Part shown: positions 37,163 to 50,836 of the stretch, piece by piece
Layout of the letters: each line of letters begins with the position of its first letter
Position numbering within the stretch: the stretch's first letter is position 1
NCBI GenBank assembly: GCA_947359465.1
Contig: OX375875.1
Coordinates: forward strand, 18,102,458-18,166,457
Reading direction: 5' to 3'
DNA from: Metellina segmentata
Taxonomy: Eukaryota > Arthropoda > Arachnida > Araneae > Tetragnathidae
DNA length: 64,000 nucleotides
Position numbers and translations under genes: made by a program
Notes under the pieces: generated by a model
What the model was told of the DNA's origin: nothing
Seen by the model: the letters and a program-made list of their open reading frames with translations, nothing else
Database searches by the model: none

Positions 37163-40098
37163 AAAACACTCTCCCCACATCTCACTCAAGTACATTTTCA
37201 TTCTTTTAGAAATTGCAACGCTTGAGAACTTGGAATGGGAGCCTTGAAATGACAATGCTCCCGCCCTTGTCGCTCGGCACCATGTAAATTCTATGGGAAT
37301 ACTTCACACAAAACACTCCCCACATCTCACTCAAGTACATTTTCATTCTTTTAGAAATTGCAACGCTTGAGAACTTGGAATGGGAGCCTTGAAATGACAA
37401 TGCTCCCGCCCTTGTCGCTCGGCACTATATAAATTCTATTGGAATACTTCACACAAAACACTCTCCCCACATCTCACTCAAGTACATTTTCATTCTTTTA
37501 GAAATTGCAACGCTTGAGAACTTGGAATGGGAGCCTTGAAATGACAATGCTCCCGCCCTTGTCGCTCGGCACCATGTAAATTCTATGGGAATACTTCACA
37601 CAAAACACTCTCCCCACATCTCACTCAAGTACATTTTCATTCTTTTAGAAATTGCAACGCTTGAGAACTTGGAATGGGAGCCTTGAAATGACAATGCTCC
37701 CGCCCTTGTCGCTCGGCACCATGTAAATTCTATGGGAATACTTCACACAAAACACTCTCCCCACATCTCACTCAAGTACATTTTCATTCTTTTAGAAATT
37801 GCAACGCTTGAGAACTTGGAATGGGAGCCTTGAAATGACAATGCTCCCGCCCTTGTCGCTCGGCACCATGTAAATTCTATGGGAATACTTCACACAAAAC
37901 ACTCTCCCCACATCTCACTCAAGTACATTTTCATTCTTTTAGAAATTGCAACGCTTGAGAACTTGGAATGGGAGCCTTGAAATGACAATGCTCCCGCCCT
38001 TGTCGCTCGGCACAATGTAAATTCTATGGGAATACTTCACACAAAACACTCTCCCCAAATCTCACTCAAGTACATTTTCATTCTTTTAGAAATTGCAACG
38101 CTTGAGAACTTGGAATGGGAGCCTTGAAATGACAATGCTCCCGCCCTTGTCGCTCGGCACCATGTAAATTCTATGGGAATACTTCACACAAAACACTCTC
38201 CCCACATCTCACTCAAGTACATTTTCATTCTTTTAGAAATTGCAACGCTTGAGAACTTGGAATGGGAGCCTTGAAATGACAATGCTCCCGCCCTTGTCGC
38301 TCGGCACCATGTAAATTCTATGGGAATACTTCACACAAAACACTTTCCAAACATCTCACTCAAGTACATTTTCATTCTTTTAGAAATTGCAACGCTTGAG
38401 AACTTGGAATGGGAGCCTTGAAATGACAATGCTCCCGCCCTTGTCGCTCGGCCCCATGTAAATTCTATGTGAATACTTCACACAAAACACTCCCCACATC
38501 TCACTCAAGTACATTTTCATTCTTTTAGAAATTGCAACGCTTGAGAACTTGGAATGGGAGCCTTGAAATGACAATGCTCCCGCCCTTGTCGCTCGGCACT
38601 ATATAAATTCTATTGGAATACTTCACACAAAACACTCTCCCCACATCTCACTCAAGTACATTTTCATTCTTTTAGAAATTGCAACGCTTGAGAACTTGGA
38701 ATGGGAGCCTTGAAATGACAATGCTCCCGCCCTTGTCGCTCGGCACCATGTAAATTCTATGGGAATACTTCACACAAAACACTCTCCCCACATCTCACTC
38801 AAGTACATTTTCATTCTTTTAGAAATTGCAACGCTTGAGAACTTGGAATGGGAGCCTTGAAATGACAATGCTCCCGCCCTTGTCGCTCGGCACCATGTAA
38901 ATTCTATGGGAATACTTCACACAAAACACTCTCCCCACATCTCACTCAAGTACATTTTCATTCTTTTAGAAATTGCAACGCTTGAGAACTTGGAATGGGA
39001 GCCTTGAAATGACAATGCTCCCGCCCTTGTCGCTCGGCACCATGTAAATTCTATGGGAATACTTCACACAAAACACTCTCCCCACATCTCACTCAAGTAC
39101 ATTTTCATTCTTTTAGAAATTGCAACGCTTGAGAACTTGGAATGGGAGCCTTGAAATGACAATGCTCCCGCCCTTGTCGCTCGGCACAATGTAAATTCTA
39201 TGGGAATACTTCACACAAAACACTCTCCCCACATCTCACTCAAGTACATTTTCATTCTTTTAGAAATTGCAACGCTTGAGAACTTGGAATGGGAGCCTTG
39301 AAATGACAATGCTCCCGCCCTTGTCGCTCGGCACCATGTGAATTCTATGGGAATACTTCACACAAAACACTCTCCCCACATCTCACTCAAGTACATTTTC
39401 ATTCTTTTAGAAATTGCAACGCTTGAGAACTTGGAATGGGAGCCTTGAAATGACAATGCTCCCGCCCTTGTCGCTCGGCACTATATAAATTCTATTGGAA
39501 TACTTCACACAAAACACTCTCCCCACATCTCACTCAAGTACATTTTCATTCTTTTAGAAATTGCAACGCTTGAGAACTTGGAATGGGAGCCTTGAAATGA
39601 CAATGCTCCCGCCCTTGTCGCTCGGCACCATGTAAATTCTATGGGAATACTTCACACAAAACACTCTCCCCAAATCTCACTCAAGTACATTTTCATTCTT
39701 TTAGAAATTGCAACGCTTGAGAACTTGGAATGGGAGCCTTGAAATGACAATGCTCCCGCCCTTGTCGCTCGGCACCATGTAAATTCTATGGGAATACTTC
39801 ACACAAAACACTCTCCCCACATCTCACTCAAGTACATTTTCATTCTTTTAGAAATTGCAACGCTTGAGAACTTGGAATGGGAGCCTTGAAATGACAATGC
39901 TCCCGCCCTTGTCGCTCGGCACCATGTAAATTCTATGGGAATACTTCACACAAAACACTTTCCAAACATCTCACTCAAGTACATTTTCATTCTTTTAGAA
40001 ATTGCAACGCTTGAGAACTTGGAATGGGAGCCTTGAAATGACAATGCTCCCGCCCTTGTCGCTCGGCCCCATGTAAATTCTATGTGAATACTTCACAG
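37163..40098 (+). repeat. Truncated and rearranged 22-mer derivatives (2,936-bp lag)
   Basis: After the two complete 22-mers the pattern shortens. CTATGTG marks fall at 37144, 38465 and 40080, spacing 1,321 bp (9 monomers less 2 bp) and 1,615 bp (11 monomers less 2 bp). Segments match earlier ones at a combined lag of 2,936 bp: GGCACAATG 36249/39185 and tatataaa 37426/40362. The middle mark at 38465 lacks the TTCACAG change and joins directly to a 145-bp monomer, indicating a deletion join. This is 20 monomers in place of 22. Confidence 0.75.
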
Positions 40099-43000
40099 AA
40101 AACACTCTCCCCACATCTCACTCAAGTACATTTTCATTCTTTTAGAAATTGCAACGCTTGAGAACTTGGAATGGGAGCCTTGAAATGACAATGCTCCCGC
40201 CCTTGTCGCTCGGCACCATGTAAATTCTATGGGAATACTTCACACAAAACACTCCCCACATCTCACTCAAGTACATTTTCATTCTTTTAGAAATTGCAAC
40301 GCTTGAGAACTTGGAATGGGAGCCTTGAAATGACAATGCTCCCGCCCTTGTCGCTCGGCACTATATAAATTCTATTGGAATACTTCACACAAAACACTCT
40401 CCCCACATCTCACTCAAGTACATTTTCATTCTTTTAGAAATTGCAACGCTTGAGAACTTGGAATGGGAGCCTTGAAATGACAATGCTCCCGCCCTTGTCG
40501 CTCGGCACCATGTAAATTCTATGGGAATACTTCACACAAAGCACTCTCCCCACATCTCACTCAAGTACATATTCATTCTTTTAGAAATTGCAACGCTTGA
40601 GAACTTGGAATGGGAGCCTTGAAATGACAATGCTCCCGCCCTTGTCGCTCGGACCCATGTAAATTCTATGGGAATACTTCACACAAAACACTCTCCAAAC
40701 ATCTCACTCAAGTACATTTTCATTCTTTTAGAAATTGCAACGTTTGAGAACTTGGAATGGGAGCCTTGAAATGACAATGCTCCCGCCCTTGTCGCTCGGC
40801 ACCATGTAAATTCTATGGGAATACTTCACACAAAACACTCTCCCCAAATCTCACTCAAGTACATTTTCATTCTTTTAGAAATTGCAACGCTTGAGAACTT
40901 ATAATGGGAGCCTTGAAATGACAATGCTCCCGCCCTTGTCGCTCGGCACCATGTAAATTCTATGGGAATACTTCACACAAAACACTCTCCCCACATCTCA
41001 CTCAAGTACATTTTCATTCTTTTAGAAATTGCAACGCTTGAGAACTTGGAATGGGAGCCTTGAAATGACAATGCTCCCGCCCTTGTCGCTCGGCACCATG
41101 TAAATTCTATGGGAATACTTCACACAAAACACTCTCCAAACATCTCACTCAAGTACATTTTCATTCTTTTAGAAATTGCAACGCTTGAGAACTTGGAATG
41201 GGAGCCTTGAAATGACAATGCTCCCGCCCTTGTCGCTCGGCCCCATGTAAATTCTATGTGAATACTTCACACAAAACACTCTCCCCACATCTCACTCAAG
41301 TACATTTTCATTCTTTTAGAAATTGCAACGCTTGAGAACTTGGAATGGGAGCCTTGAAATGACAATGCTCCCGCCCTTGTCGCTCGGCACCATGTAAATT
41401 CTATGGGAATACTTCACACAAAACACTCTCCCCACATCTCACTCAATTACATTTTCATTCTTTTAGAAATTGCAACGCTTGAGAACTTGGAATGGGAGCC
41501 TTGAAATGACAATGCTCCCGCCCTTGTCGCTCGGCACCATGTAAATTCTATGGGAATACTTCACACAAAACACTCTCCCCAAATCTCACTCAAGTACATT
41601 TTCATTCTTTTAGAAATTGCAACGCTTGAGAACTTGGAATGGGAGCCTTGAAATGACAATGCTCCCGCCCTTGTCGCTCGGCACCATGTAAATTCTATGG
41701 GAATACTTCACACAAAACACTCTCCCCACATCTCACTCAATTACATTTTCATTCTTTTAGAAATTGCAACGCTTGAGAACTTGGAATGGGAGCCTTGAAA
41801 TGACAATGCTCCCGCCCTTGTCGCTCGGCACCATGTAAATTCTATGGGAATACTTCACACAAAACACTCTCCCCACATCTCACTCAATTACATTTTCATT
41901 CTTTTAGAAATTGCAACGCTTGAGAACTTGGAATGGGAGCCTTGAAATGACAATGCTCCCGCCCTTGTCGCTCGGCACTATATAAATTCTATTGGAATAC
42001 TTCACACAAAACACTCTCCCCACATCTCACTCAAGTACATTTTCATTCTTTTAGAAATTGCAACGCTTGAGAACTTGGAATGGGAGCCTTGAAATGACAA
42101 TGCTCCCGCCCTTGTCGCTCGGCACCATGTAAATTCTATGGGAATACTTCACACAAAACACTCTCCCCACATCTCACTCAAGTACATATTCATTCTTTTA
42201 GAAATTGCAACGCTTGAGAACTTTGAATGGGAGCCTTGAAATGACAATGCTCCCGCCCTTGTCGCTCGGACCCATGTAAATTCTATGGGAATACTTCACA
42301 CAAAACACTCTCCAAACATCTCACTCAAGTACATTTTCATTCTTTTAGAAATTGCAACGTTTGAGAACTTGGAATGGGAGCCTTGAAATGACAATGCTCC
42401 CGCCCTTGTCGCTCGGCACCATGTAAATTCTATGGGAATACTTCACACAAAACACTCTCCCCAAATCTCACTCAAGTACATTTTCATTCTTTTAGAAATT
42501 GCAACGCTTGAGAACTTGGAATGGGAGCCTTGAAATGACAATGCTCCCGCCCTTGTCGCTCGGCACCATGTAAATTCTATGGGAATACTTCACACAAAAC
42601 ACTCTCCCCACATCTCACTCAAGTACATTTTCATTCTTTTAGAAATTGCAACGCTTGAGAACTTGGAATGGGAGCCTTGAAATGACAATGCTCCCGCCCT
42701 TGTCGCTCGGCACCATGTAAATTCTATGGGAATACTTCACACAAAACACTCTCCAAACATCTCACTCAAGTACATTTTCATTCTTTTAGAAATTGCAACG
42801 CTTGAGAACTTGGAATGGGAGCCTTGAAATGACAATGCTCCCGCCCTTGTCGCTCGGCACCATGTGAATTCTATAGGAATACTTCACACAAAACACTCTC
42901 CCCACATCTCACTCAAGTACATTTTCATTCTTTTAGAAATTGCAACGCTTGAGAACTTGGAATGGGAGCCTTGAAATGACAATGCTCCCGCCCTTGTCGC

Positions 43001-43530
43001 TCGGCACTATATAAATTCTATTGGAATACTTCACACAAAACACTCTCCCCACATCTCACTCAAGTACATTTTCATTCTTTTAGAAATTGAAACGCTTGAG
43101 AACTTGGAATGGGAGCCTTGAAATGACAATGCTCCCGCCCTTGTCGCTCGGCACCATGTAAATTCTATGGGAATACTTCACACAAAACACTCTCCCCACA
43201 TCTCACTCAAGTACATTTTCATTCTTTTAGAAATTGCAACGCTTGAGAACTTGGAATGGGAGCCTTGAAATGACAATGCTCCCGCCCTTGTCGCTCGGCA
43301 CCATGTAAATTCTATGGGAATACTTCACACAAAACACTCTCCCCAAATCTCACTCAAGTACATTTTCATTCTTTTAGAAATTGCAACGCTTGAGAACTTG
43401 GAATGGGAGCCTTGAAATGACAATGCTCCCGCCCTTGTCCCTCGGCACCATGTAAATTCTATGGGAATACTTCACACAAAACACTCTCCCCACATCTCAC
43501 TCAAGTACATTTTCATTCTTTTAGAAATTG

Positions 43531-46500
43531 CAACGATTGAGAACTTGGAATGGGAGCCTTGAAATGACAATGCTCCCGCCCTTGTCGCTCGGCACCATGT
43601 AAATTCTATGGGAATACTTCACACAAAACAGTCTCCCCACATCTCACTCAAGTACATTTTCATTCTTTTAGAAATTGCAACGCTTGAGAACTTGGAATGG
43701 GAGCCTTGAAATGACAATGCTCCCGCCCTTGTCGCTCGGCACCATGTAAATTCTATGGGAATACTTCACACAAAACACTCTCCAAACATCTCACTCAAGT
43801 ACATTTTCATTCTTTTAGAAATTGCAACGCTTGAGAACTTGGAATGGGAGCCTTGAAATGACAATGCTCCCGCCCTTGTCGCTCGGCACCATGTAAATTC
43901 TATGGGAATACTTCACACAAAACACTCTCCCCACATCTCACTCAAGTACATTTTCATTCTTTTAGAAACTGCAACGCTTGAGAACTTGGAATGGGAGCCT
44001 TGAAATGACAATGCTCCCGCCCTTGTCCCTCGGCACCATGTAAATTCTATGGGAATACTTCACACAAAACACTCTCCCCACATCTCACTCAAGTACATTT
44101 TCATTCTTTTAGAAATTGCAACGCTTGAGAACTTGGAATGGGAGCCTTGAAATGACAATGCTCCCGCCCTTGTCGCTCGGCACCATGTAAATTCTATGGG
44201 AATACTTCACACAAAACACTCTCCCCACATCTCACTCAAGTACATTTTCATTCTTTTAGAAATTGCAACGCTTGAGAACTTGGAATGGGAGCCTTGAAAT
44301 GACAATGCTCCCGCCCTTGTCGCTCGGCACCATGTAAATTCTATGGGAATACTTCACACAAAACACTCTCCCCACATCTCACTCAAGTACATTTTCATTC
44401 TTTTAGAAATTGCAACGCTTGAGAACTTGGAATGGGAGCCTTGAAATGACAATGCTCCCGCCCTTGTCCCTCGGCACCATGTAAATTCTATGGGAATACT
44501 TCACACAAAACACTCTCCCCACATCTCACTCAAGTACATTTTCATTCTTTTAGAAATTGCAACGCTTGAGAACTTGGAATGGGAGCCTTGAAATGACAAT
44601 GCTCCCGCCCTTGTCGCTCGGCACCATGTAAATTCTATGGGAATACTTCACACAAAACACTCTCCCCACATCTCACTCAAGTACATTTTCATTCTTTTAG
44701 AAACTGCAACGCTTGAGAACTTGGAATGGGAGCCTTGAAATGACAATGCTCCCGCCCTTGTCGCTCGGCACCATGTAAATTCTATGGGAATACTTCACAC
44801 AAAACACTCTCCAAACATCTCACTCAAGTACATTTTCATTCTTTTAGAAATTGCAACGCTTGAGAACTTGGAATGGGAGCCTTGAAATGACAATGCTCCC
44901 GTCCTTGTCGCTCGGCACCATATAAATTCTATTGGAATACTTCACACAAAACACTCTCCCCACATCTCACTCAAGTACATTTTCATTCTTTTAGAAATTG
45001 CAACGCTTGAGAACTTGGAATGGGAGCCTTGAAATGACAATGCTCCCGCCCTTGTCGCTCGGCACCATGTAAATTCTATGGGAATACTTCACACAAAACA
45101 CTCTCCCCACATCTCACTCAAGTACATTTTCATTCTTTTAGAAATTGCAACGCTTGAGAACTTGGAATGGGAGCCTTGAAATGACAATGCTCCCGCCCTT
45201 GTCGCTCGGCACCATGTAAATTCTATGGGAATACTTCACACAAAACACTCTCCAAACATCTCACTCAAGTACATTTTCATTCTTTTAGAAATTGCAACGC
45301 TTGAGAACTTGGAATGGGAGCCTTGAAATGACAATGCTCCCGCCCTTGTCGCTCGGCACCATGTAAATTCTATGGGAATACTTCACACAAAACACTCTCC
45401 CCACATCTCACTCGAGTACATTTTCATTCTTTTAGAAACTGCAACGCTTGAGAACTTGGAATGGGAGCCTTGAAATGACAATGCTCCCGCCCTTGTCCCT
45501 CGGCACCATGTAAATTCTATGGGAATACTTCACACAAAACACTCTCCCCACATCTCACTCAAGTACATTTTCATTCTTTTAGAAATTGCAACGCTTGAGA
45601 ACTTGGAATGGGAGCCTTGAAATGACAATGCTCCCGCCCTTGTCGCTCGGCACCATGTAAATTCTATGGGAATACTTCACACAAAACACTCTCCCCACAT
45701 CTCACTCAAGTACATTTTCATTCTTTTAGAAATTGCAACGCTTGAGAACTTGGAATGGGAGCCTTGAAATGACAATGCTCCCGCCCTTGTCGCTCGGCAC
45801 CATGTAAATTCTATGGGAATACTTCACACAAAACACTCTCCCCACATCTCACTCAAGTACATTTTCATTCTTTTAGAAATTGCAACGCTTGAGAACTTGG
45901 AATGGGAGCCTTGAAATGACAATGCTCCCGCCCTTGTCCCTCGGCACCATGTAAATTCTATGGGAATACTTCACACAAAACACTCTCCTCACATCTCACT
46001 CAAGTACATTTTCATTCTTTTAGAAATTGCAACGCTTGAGAACTTGGAATGGGAGCCTTGAAATGACAATGCTCCCGCCCTTGTCGCTCGGCACCATGTA
46101 AATTCTATGGGAATACTTCACACAAAACACTCTCCCCACATCTCACTCAAGTACATTTTCATTCTTTTAGAAACTGCAACGCTTGAGAACTTGGAATGGG
46201 AGCCTTGAAATGACAATGCTCCCGCCCTTGTCGCTCGGCACCATGTAAATTCTATGGGAATACTTCACACAAAACACTCTCCAAACATCTCACTCAAGTA
46301 CATTTTCATTCTTTTAGAAATTGCAACGCTTGAGAACTTGGAATGGGAGCCTTGAAATGACAATGCTCCCGTCCTTGTCGCTCGGCACCATATAAATTCT
46401 ATTGGAATACTTCACACAAAACACTCTCCCCACATCTCACTCAAGTACATTTTCATTCTTTTACAAATTGCAACGCTTGAGAACTTGGAATGGGAGCCTT

Positions 46501-47014
46501 GAAATGACAATGCTCCCGCCCTTGTCGCTCGGCACCATGTAAATTCCATGGGAATACTTCACACAAAACACTCTCCCCACATCTCACTCAAGTACATTTT
46601 CATTCTTTTAGAAATTGCAACGCTTGAGAACTTGGAATGGGAGCCTTGAAATGACAATGCTCCCGCCCTTGTCGCTCGGCCCCATGTAAATTCTATGGGA
46701 ATACTTCACACAAAACACTCTCCCTACATCTCACTCAAGTACATTTTCATTGTTTTAGAAATTGCAACGCTTGAGAACTTGGAATGGGAGCCTTGAAATG
46801 ACAATGCTCCCGCCCTTGTCGCTCGGCACCATATAAATTCTATTGGAATACTTCACACAAAACACTCTCCCCACATCTCACTCAAGTACATTTTCATTCT
46901 TTTAGAAATTGCAACGCTTGAGAACTTGGAATGGGAGCCTTGAAATGACAATGCTCCCGCCCTTGTCGCTCGGCACCATGTAAATTCTATGGGAATACTT
47001 CTTACAAAACACTC
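43531..47014 (+). repeat. 26-mer higher-order unit, copy 1 (period 3,822 bp)
   Basis: Rare marks recur exactly 3,822 bp (26 x 147) later: CAACGATTGAG 43531/47353, GAAACTGC 43965/47787, CTCGAGTAC 45411/49233, CTCCTCACATC 45987/49809, TTACAAATTG 46461/50283, TTCCATGGG 46545/50367, TTCTTACAAAAC 46999/50821. The match ends past 47014, where CTCTCCCC and GAAACTGC face CTCTACCC and GAAATTGC. One private change is CAGTCTCC near 43630. Only about 24 of the 26 monomers of the period fall inside the matched segment. Confidence 0.9.
43960..46380 (+). repeat. Nested 10-mer duplication (period 1,470 bp)
   Basis: Inside the 26-mer the series GAAACTGC, CCCT, CCCT, GAAACTGC, CTCCAAAC, CCCGTCC/CATATAAATT repeats at 1,470 bp (10 x 147): GAAACTGC 43965/45435, CCCT 44025/45495 and 44465/45935, GAAACTGC 44700/46170, CCCGTCC 44901/46371. 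The same pair of copies sits 3,822 bp downstream (48723/50193), so the 10-mer doubled before the 26-mer did. A trace of the 10-mer also reappears at 54.4-55.2 kb. Confidence 0.85.
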
Positions 47015-47352
47015 TCCCCACATCTCACTCAAGTACATTTTCATTCTTTTAGAAACTGCAACGCTTGAGAACTTGGAATGGGAGCCTTGAAATGACAATG
47101 CTCCCGCCCTTGTCCCTCGGCACCATGTAAATTCTATGGGAATACTTCACACAAAACACTCTCCCCACATCTCACTCAAGTACATTTTCATTCTTTTAGA
47201 AATTGCAACGCTTGAGAACTTGGAATGGGAGCCTTGAAATGACAATGCTCCCGCCCTTGTCGCTCGGCACCATGTAAATTCTATGGGAATACTTCACACA
47301 AAACACTCTCCCCACATCTCACTCAAGTACATTTTCATTCTTTTAGAAATTG

Positions 47353-50300
47353 CAACGATTGAGAACTTGGAATGGGAGCCTTGAAATGACAATGCTCCCG
47401 CCCTTGTCGCTCGGCACCATGTAAATTCTATGGGAATACTTCACACAAAACACTCTCCCCACATCTCACTCAAGTACATTTTCATTCTTTTAGAAATTGC
47501 AACGCTTGAGAACTTGGAATGGGAGCCTTGAAATGACAATGCTCCCGCCCTTGTCGCTCGGCACCATGTAAATTCTATGGGAATACTTCACACAAAACAC
47601 TCTCCAAACATCTCACTCAAGTACATTTTCATTCTTTTAGAAATTGCAACGCTTGAGAACTTGGAATGGGAGCCTTGAAATGACAATGCTCCCGCCCTTG
47701 TCGCTCGGCACCATGTAAATTCTATGGGAATACTTCACACAAAACACTCTCCCCACATCTCACTCAAGTACATTTTCATTCTTTTAGAAACTGCAACGCT
47801 TGAGAACTTGGAATGGGAGCCTTGAAATGACAATGCTCCCGCCCTTGTCCCTCGGCACCATGTAAATTCTATGGGAATACTTCACACAAAACACTCTCCC
47901 CACATCTCACTCAAGTACATTTTCATTCTTTTAGAAATTGCAACGCTTGAGAACTTGGAATGGGAGCCTTGAAATGACAATGCTCCCGCCCTTGTCGCTC
48001 GGCACCATGTAAATTCTATGGGAATACTTCACACAAAACACTCTCCCCACATCTCACTCAAGTACATTTTCATTCTTTTAGAAATTGCAACGCTTGAGAA
48101 CTTGGAATGGGAGCCTTGAAATGACAATGCTCCCGCCCTTGTCGCTCGGCACCATGTAAATTCTATGGGAATACTTCACACAAAACACTCTCCCCACATC
48201 TCACTCAAGTACATTTTCATTCTTTTAGAAATTGCAACGCTTGAGAACTTGGAATGGGAGCCTTGAAATGACAATGCTCCCGCCCTTGTCCCTCGGCACC
48301 ATGTAAATTCTATGGGAATACTTCACACAAAACACTCTCCCCACATCTCACTCAAGTACATTTTCATTCTTTTAGAAATTGCAACGCTTGAGAACTTGGA
48401 ATGGGAGCCTTGAAATGACAATGCTCCCGCCCTTGTCGCTCGGCACCATGTAAATTCTATGGGAATACTTCACACAAAACACTCTCCCCACATCTCACTC
48501 AAGTACATTTTCATTCTTTTAGAAACTGCAACGCTTGAGAACTTGGAATGGGAGCCTTGAAATGACAATGCTCCCGCCCTTGTCGCTCGGCACCATGTAA
48601 ATTCTATGGGAATACTTCACACAAAACACTCTCCAAACATCTCACTCAAGTACATTTTCATTCTTTTAGAAATTGCAACGCTTGAGAACTTGGAATGGGA
48701 GCCTTGAAATGACAATGCTCCCGTCCTTGTCGCTCGGCACCATATAAATTCTATTGGAATACTTCACACAAAACACTCTCCCCACATCTCACTCAAGTAC
48801 ATTTTCATTCTTTTAGAAATTGCAACGCTTGAGAACTTGGAATGGGAGCCTTGAAATGACAATGCTCCCGCCCTTGTCGCTCGGCACCATGTAAATTCTA
48901 TGGGAATACTTCACACAAAACACTCTCCCCACATCTCACACAAGTACATTTTCATTCTTTTAGAAATTGCAACGCTTGAGAACTTGGAATGGGAGCCTTG
49001 AAATGACAATGCTCCCGCCCTTGTCGCTCGGCACCATGTAAATTCTATGGGAATACTTCACACAAAACACTCTCCAAACATCTCACTCAAGTACATTTTC
49101 ATTCTTTTAGAAATTGCAACGCTTGAGAACTTGGAATGGGAGCCTTGAAATGACAATGCTCCCGCCCTTGTCGCTCGGCACCATGTAAATTCTATGGGAA
49201 TACTTCACACAAAACACTCTCCCCACATCTCACTCGAGTACATTTTCATTCTTTTAGAAACTGCAACGCTTGAGAACTTGGAATGGGAGCCTTGAAATGA
49301 CAATGCTCCCGCCCTTGTCCCTCGGCACCATGTAAATTCTATGGGAATACTTCACACAAAACACTCTCCCCACATCTCACTCAAGTACATTTTCATTCTT
49401 TTAGAAATTGCAACGCTTGAGAACTTGGAATGGGAGCCTTGAAATGACAATGCTCCCGCCCTTGTCGCTCGGCACCATGTAAATTCTATGGGAATACTTC
49501 ACACAAAACACTCTCCCCACATCTCACTCAAGTACATTTTCATTCTTTTAGAAATTGCAACGCTTGAGAACTTGGAATGGGAGCCTTGAAATGACAATGC
49601 TCCCGCCCTTGTCGCTCGGCACCATGTAAATTCTATGGGAATACTTCACACAAAACACTCTCCCCACATCTCACTCAAGTACATTTTCATTCTTTTAGAA
49701 ATTGCAACGCTTGAGAACTTGGAATGGGAGCCTTGAAATGACAATGCTCCCGCCCTTGTCCCTCGGCACCATGTAAATTCTATGGGAATACTTCACACAA
49801 AACACTCTCCTCACATCTCACTCAAGTACATTTTCATTCTTTTAGAAATTGCAACGCTTGAGAACTTGGAATGGGAGCCTTGAAATGACAATGCTCCCGC
49901 CCTTGTCGCTCGGCACCATGTAAATTCTATGGGAATACTTCACACAAAACACTCTCCCCACATCTCACTCAAGTACATTTTCATTCTTTTAGAAACTGCA
50001 ACGCTTGAGAACTTGGAATGGGAGCCTTGAAATGACAATGCTCCCGCCCTTGTCGCTCGGCACCATGTAAATTCTATGGGAATACTTCACACAAAACACT
50101 CTCCAAACATCTCACTCAAGTACATTTTCATTCTTTTAGAAATTGCAACGCTTGAGAACTTGGAATGGGAGCCTTGAAATGACAATGCTCCCGTCCTTGT
50201 CGCTCGGCACCATATAAATTCTATTGGAATACTTCACACAAAACACTCTCCCCACATCTCACTCAAGTACATTTTCATTCTTTTACAAATTGCAACGCTT

Positions 50301-50836
50301 GAGAACTTGGAATGGGAGCCTTGAAATGACAATGCTCCCGCCCTTGTCGCTCGGCACCATGTAAATTCCATGGGAATACTTCACACAAAACACTCTCCCC
50401 ACATCTCACTCAAGTACATTTTCATTCTTTTAGAAATTGCAACGCTTGAGAACTTGGAATGGGAGCCTTGAAATGACAATGCTCCCGCCCTTGTCGCTCG
50501 GCCCCATGTAAATTCTATGGGAATACTTCACACAAAACACTCTCCCTACATCTCACTCAAGTACATTTTCATTGTTTTAGAAATTGCAACGCTTGAGAAC
50601 TTGGAATGGGAGCCTTGAAATGACAATGCTCCCGCCCTTGTCGCTCGGCACCATATAAATTCTATTGGAATACTTCACACAAAACACTCTCCCCACATCT
50701 CACTCAAGTACATTTTCATTCTTTTAGAAATTGCAACGCTTGAGAACTTGGAATGGGAGCCTTGAAATGACAATGCTCCCGCCCTTGTCGCTCGGCACCA
50801 TGTAAATTCTATGGGAATACTTCTTACAAAACACTC
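47353..50836 (+). repeat. 26-mer higher-order unit, copy 2 (period 3,822 bp)
   Basis: Second copy of 43531-47014 with the same order of rare variants and the same nested 10-mer. A private change is CTCACACAAGTAC near 48938, where copy 1 has CTCACTCAAGTAC. The last matched monomer carries TTCTTACAAAAC (50821); the sequence then continues with CTCTACCC and a repeat of the CGGCCCC and CATTGTTTTAG pair (50941-51016). Confidence 0.9.

Larger units (their letters stand above)
30400..43430 (+). repeat. Zone IV: 145-bp/TATA-form monomers in 22-mer and related units
   Basis: Marks shared with zone II return: CACTCCCCAC (30850, 34082, 37314, 38488, 40250), tatataaa (31109, 33314, 34341, 36546, 37426, 38600, 39482, 40362, 41979, 43008), GTGAATTC, CGGACCCATG and AACGTTTGAG. 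New marks are CTATGTGAATAC with TTCACAG (33915, 37144, 40080), CTTTCCAAAC, CTCCCCAAATCTC and GGCACAATG. An A-B-C cassette is embedded in each 22-mer (B at 32105 and 35337). After 40.5 kb the units become irregular, with a local run of CTCAATTAC monomers (41447, 41741, 41888). Confidence 0.75.

Noticed and set aside
46853..47098. 81-codon minus-strand frames here and at 50675
   Set aside because: Loss of one TGA by the TTCTTACAAAAC change lets the satellite frame read through one extra monomer. The predicted protein is the monomer translated nearly twice, with no known domain.
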